Shown piece by piece: positions 5,491 through 7,425 of a stretch of 7,425 nucleotides of DNA. Below the pieces are notes generated by a model. That model made no database searches, had not been told where the DNA came from, and saw nothing but the letters and a program-made list of their open reading frames with translations. The stretch lies in assembly GCA_016784285.1 (NCBI GenBank), contig JADHUX010000024.1, forward strand, positions 1 to 7,425, written 5' to 3'. Each line of letters begins with the position of its first letter. Position 1 is the first letter of the stretch. The position numbers and the translations under genes were made by a program. Source of the DNA: Parcubacteria group bacterium. GTDB lineage: Bacteria; Patescibacteriota; Minisyncoccia; Phycocordibacterales; UBA2163.

Positions 5491-5897
5491 GGTTCTACGT
5501 TTGGGGTATTAAATATCTCTTTTTCTTTGCTTTCATGTCTTAGCTTTTCTCCAATTATACTTTTTATTAAAAAGTAAGGTATAGATAATACTATTGTTAA
5601 AAAACCAACAATAGTATACCCACATACACTACGAAGTGTATGTTTTGTATTATCTATAGCGTATATATCTTTGTCGTTTATTTTCTTGCCTATTTCTGAG
5701 CCAATAAATACTACAATATATAGTACGAGAGTCCAGAAGATAAGAAGAACTATAAGAAGAAAGAAAGATACTGGAAAACATATAATAAACTTATGAGACA
5801 CATGTCGATGAAAAAAGAACTGTATAAAAATTAGAGAAAAAGTAGTAATCGGTAATGCGTGTATTATAAATGGCATTAATCTTGATATAAGTCCCAT
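5469..5897 (-). CDS. Three-helix integral membrane protein, 142 aa, unrecognised
   Basis: A 142-residue, very hydrophobic protein. Likely membrane segments are about residues 8-29 (MPFIIHALPITTFSLIF...), 38-66 (FIICFPVSFFLLIVLLIF...) and 92-113 (CGYTIVGFLTIVLSIPYFL). A polar loop (SEIGKKINDKDIYAIDNTKH) separates helices 2 and 3. The tail is charged, KSIIGEKLRHESKEKE, then Pro-rich NVEPPSLVKS. I do not recognise the family. Evidence that the gene is real is unusually complete: a -35/-10 pair, a consensus Shine-Dalgarno 6 bases before the ATG, and an intrinsic terminator that includes its stop codon. It is the only minus-strand gene in the window, converging with pcm and divergent from lysS. 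Its role cannot be inferred from these neighbours. Confidence 0.75.
   Translation of the reverse strand: MGLISRLMPFIIHALPITTFSLIFIQFFFHRHVSHKFIICFPVSFFLLIVLLIFWTLVLYIVVFIGSEIGKKINDKDIYAIDNTKHTLRSVCGYTIVGFLTIVLSIPYFLIKSIIGEKLRHESKEKEIFNTPNVEPPSLVKS
5558..5643. repeat. Cluster of three inverted repeats within the minus-strand membrane gene
   Basis: Three perfect inverted repeats lie within 86 bases. They are TACTTTTT/AAAAAGTA (5558-5565 and 5569-5576, 3-base loop), ATACTATTGTT/AACAATAGTAT (5588-5598 and 5607-5617, 8-base loop) and ACATACACT/AGTGTATGT (5622-5630 and 5635-5643, 4-base loop). The last two are only 4 bases apart. None has a proper T-run after it in either direction except a short T6 within the middle loop. 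They fall in the codons for helix 3 and the end of the preceding loop. Confidence 0.5.
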
Positions 5898-5903
5898 TAA
5901 AAG

Positions 5904-5910
5904 CCTCCTT
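5904..5910 (-). promoter_or_regulatory. Consensus Shine-Dalgarno of the 142-aa membrane gene
   Basis: On the minus strand AAGGAGG lies 6 bases before the ATG at 5897, a near-perfect anti-16S match at a good distance. It fixes the start codon. Confidence 0.85.
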
Positions 5911-5938
5911 AAATTTAGTTATAATTTTTTCTAAGATT

Positions 5939-5967
5939 AGAATACTATGGTTTATCTAATTAGTCAA
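5939..5967 (-). promoter_or_regulatory. Sigma-70-type promoter of the 142-aa membrane gene
   Basis: On the minus strand, TTGACT (plus-strand 5962-5967, five of six matches) and TATTCT (plus-strand 5939-5944, four of six) are separated by exactly 17 bases. The predicted start near 5932 gives a leader of about 34 bases that includes the full Shine-Dalgarno. It is the best -35/-10 pair found in the window. Confidence 0.6.
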
Positions 5968-5980
5968 AAAAGATTTTGAA

Positions 5981-5989
5981 TGGTATTAT
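5981..5989 (+). promoter_or_regulatory. Candidate extended -10 promoter of lysS
   Basis: TGGTATTAT fits an extended -10 with one mismatch. It would start RNA near 5996, giving about 7 bases of leader before the ATG at 6003 and excluding the in-frame ATG at 5988, which lies inside the -10. There is no -35 or Shine-Dalgarno. A plus-strand TATAAT at 5920-5925 is an alternative with a longer leader. Confidence 0.45.
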
Positions 5990-6002
5990 GATTGAAAGAC
6001 TT

Positions 6003-7425
6003 ATGTTTTGGGGAGATAGAATTGCAGATAAAATAGAGAATAGCTTAAAAGATCGTATAAAAAACGGTAAGCCTCTTATCATACGTGACGAAAAAACCGC
6101 ATCAGGAAGAATTCACGTAGGGTCTATGCGCGGTGTTGCTGTACATGGCATTGTGTCAGAAATATTGACTGAACGAGGTATAAAGAATAAATTTTTGTAT
6201 GAGATTAATGATTTTGATCCTATGGATGGTTTACCAGTATATCTTGATGAAAAAGAATACTCTAAATATATGGGACAACCACTTTATACCGTTCCGTCTC
6301 CTGACGGAAAAGCTAAGAATTTTGCAGAGTATTTTGCTTCTGAATTTATAGAAGTTATAGAAAAATCAGGGTTTACTCCAGAGTATTATAGAGCGAGTGA
6401 ATTGTATAAATCAGGAAAGATGAATGATGCGATTACTGATATACTAAACAATGCACAAGAAATACGAGATATATATAAAAAAATATCAGGTTCAGTAAAG
6501 CCAGATGATTGGTTACCTCTGTCTGTAGTATGTGAAGGGTGTGGGAAAATAGGGACTACAAAAACAATATCTTTTGATGGAAAAGAAGTTGAATATGTTT
6601 GTGATCCTAAATATGTTAAATGGGCAGAAGGGTGTGGATATAAAGGTAGAGTGTCTCCATTTGATGGTAATGCCAAACTTCCGTGGAAGGTAGAGTGGCC
6701 TGCTAAGTTTAAGGTACTTGAGGTGGATATAGAAGGAAGCGGGAAAGATCATTCTACAAAAGGAGGTTCTAGAGACATTGCAAACCATATTTCAAAAGAA
6801 ATACTTAATTATAAACCACCGTTTGATATTCCATATGAGTTTTTTCTTGTTGGAGGAAAGAAAATGTCTTCTTCTAAAGGAGAAGGCTCTTCTGCAAAAG
6901 AAATATCTGACCTATTGCCAGCAGAACTATTTAGACTTACTCTTTTATGGAAAGACTATAAGCAGGCAATTAATTTTGAACCAGATGGAGACACTATACC
7001 AGTCTTATATGATAAATATGATTTGATTGGAGAAAAATATTTTGACAAAGCAGGTGATGATAATGCTAGATTGTTTTCACTTATACATTCGCCAAGCAAT
7101 AGGGGGGATATAAAGAAAAAATATTTCCCAAGGTTTTCTCTTGTGTCTTTTTTGGCGCAAATGCCTCATATGGATATTAAAAAAGAAATTGAAATTATAA
7201 AAGAAGAGAGTCTAACTGATACCGATAAAGAAGAGATAGTATCGAGAGAAAAATATGCCAAAAACTGGCTTGATATTTATGCACCAGAAAAATATAAATA
7301 TGAGCTTAAAGAAGATGCAGTTCCAACGGAAGCTTTTAATTTTTCAGATAAACAAAAAGATGGACTTAAAAAAATTCTTGAATATATAAAATCACAAAAA
7401 AGTTTAGACGGTTTAGAGCTTCATA
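6003..7425 (+). CDS. lysS: Lysine--tRNA ligase, class I (archaeal type), 3' end missing
   Basis: Attaches lysine to tRNA-Lys using the class I fold, unrelated to the class II LysRS of most bacteria. 474 residues are visible and the frame is still open at the window edge; the family is usually about 510-530, so perhaps 40-60 residues are missing. The N-terminus MFWGDRIADKI and DEKTASGRIHVGSMRG (29-44) carry the HIGH-like HVGS (38-41). Four cysteines, C177xxC180, C200 and C211, form a probable zinc-binding insert in the catalytic domain. GKDH (247-250) and GGS (254-256) belong to the lysine/adenylate site, and KMSSSKG (287-293) is the signature loop. The rest (about 330 on) is the start of the helical anticodon-binding domain. 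The start at 6003 is preferred because homologues begin with M-(F/H)-W; an in-frame ATG at 5988 would add MIERL. No Shine-Dalgarno. It is divergent from the 142-aa gene. Confidence 0.93.
   Translation, partial: MFWGDRIADKIENSLKDRIKNGKPLIIRDEKTASGRIHVGSMRGVAVHGIVSEILTERGIKNKFLYEINDFDPMDGLPVYLDEKEYSKYMGQPLYTVPSPDGKAKNFAEYFASEFIEVIEKSGFTPEYYRASELYKSGKMNDAITDILNNAQEIRDIYKKISGSVKPDDWLPLSVVCEGCGKIGTTKTISFDGKEVEYVCDPKYVKWAEGCGYKGRVSPFDGNAKLPWKVEWPAKFKVLEVDIEGSGKDHSTKGGSRDIANHISKEILNYKPPFDIPYEFFLVGGKKMSSSKGEGSSAKEISDLLPAELFRLTLLWKDYKQAINFEPDGDTIPVLYDKYDLIGEKYFDKAGDDNARLFSLIHSPSNRGDIKKKYFPRFSLVSFLAQMPHMDIKKEIEIIKEESLTDTDKEEIVSREKYAKNWLDIYAPEKYKYELKEDAVPTEAFNFSDKQKDGLKKILEYIKSQKSLDGLELH

Noticed and set aside
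5920..5925. Perfect plus-strand TATAAT as the main lysS promoter
   Set aside because: It has no TG extension or -35 and lies in the leader of the divergent gene; kept only as an alternative to the box at 5981-5989.
6778..7026. An 82-codon plus-strand frame inside lysS
   Set aside because: It is out of frame with lysS across the KMSSSKG signature; its translation is a Leu/Lys-rich shadow.
1..7425. Recoding of TGA (as in some CPR lineages)
   Set aside because: All genes read to TAA or TAG without in-frame TGA, and conserved glycines are encoded by GGN. The absence of TGA stops is noted, but seven stops are too few to judge.
1..7425. tRNA, rRNA, CRISPR array, insertion sequence or attachment site
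   Set aside because: No cloverleaf, no regularly spaced direct repeats, no transposase frame and no terminal inverted repeats were seen.

Overview
The window reads as ordinary housekeeping chromosome from a small-genome, AT-rich bacterium, most likely a member of the Candidate Phyla Radiation (Patescibacteria, Parcubacteria-like). This is inferred from family-level traits: a shortened alanyl-tRNA synthetase, a class I (archaeal-type) lysyl-tRNA synthetase, an actin-like protein beside a single-pass protein with a baseplate-J-like domain, very short gaps between genes, and promoters sitting almost on the start codons. All genes read through with the standard code, and every visible stop is TAA or TAG.

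Layout. Bases 2-235 hold the 3' end of an M3-family oligoendopeptidase (PepF-like). A perfect extended -10 leads into alaS (270-1931, 553 aa), which has the catalytic core and editing motifs but lacks the usual C-terminal domain. Then come an actin-fold (FtsA/PilM-like) protein (1956-3173) and a bitopic membrane protein with a baseplate-J-like extracytoplasmic domain (3222-4514). Next is a 53-aa single-pass membrane protein with a strong Shine-Dalgarno sequence (4590-4751), closed by a clear intrinsic terminator. Pcm, a protein-L-isoaspartate O-methyltransferase (4834-5457), faces a minus-strand gene for a three-helix membrane protein (5469-5897). The two converge on one hairpin that overlaps the minus gene's stop codon, with its T-tract overlapping the pcm stop. 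A divergent promoter region (5898-6002) separates the minus gene from class I lysS (6003 to the window end, truncated by the edge).

How the genes fit together. Two tRNA synthetases, a peptidase and a protein-repair enzyme are core protein-metabolism functions, apparently transcribed from separate small promoters. The actin-like/baseplate-J-like pair is the most likely place for a poorly described system. Its architecture (cytoplasmic actin-like protein, then a membrane protein with a basic cytoplasmic tail, one helix and a large outer domain) recalls the PilM-PilN arrangement of type IV pili, but no other pilus genes are in the window. The two small membrane proteins are unrecognised.

Regulatory style is a feature in itself. 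alaS, the actin-like gene, pcm and probably lysS have TGnTATAAT-like extended -10 boxes 7-22 bases before the ATG and no Shine-Dalgarno, implying leaderless or very short-leader mRNAs. The two small membrane-protein genes instead have textbook AGGAGG sites.
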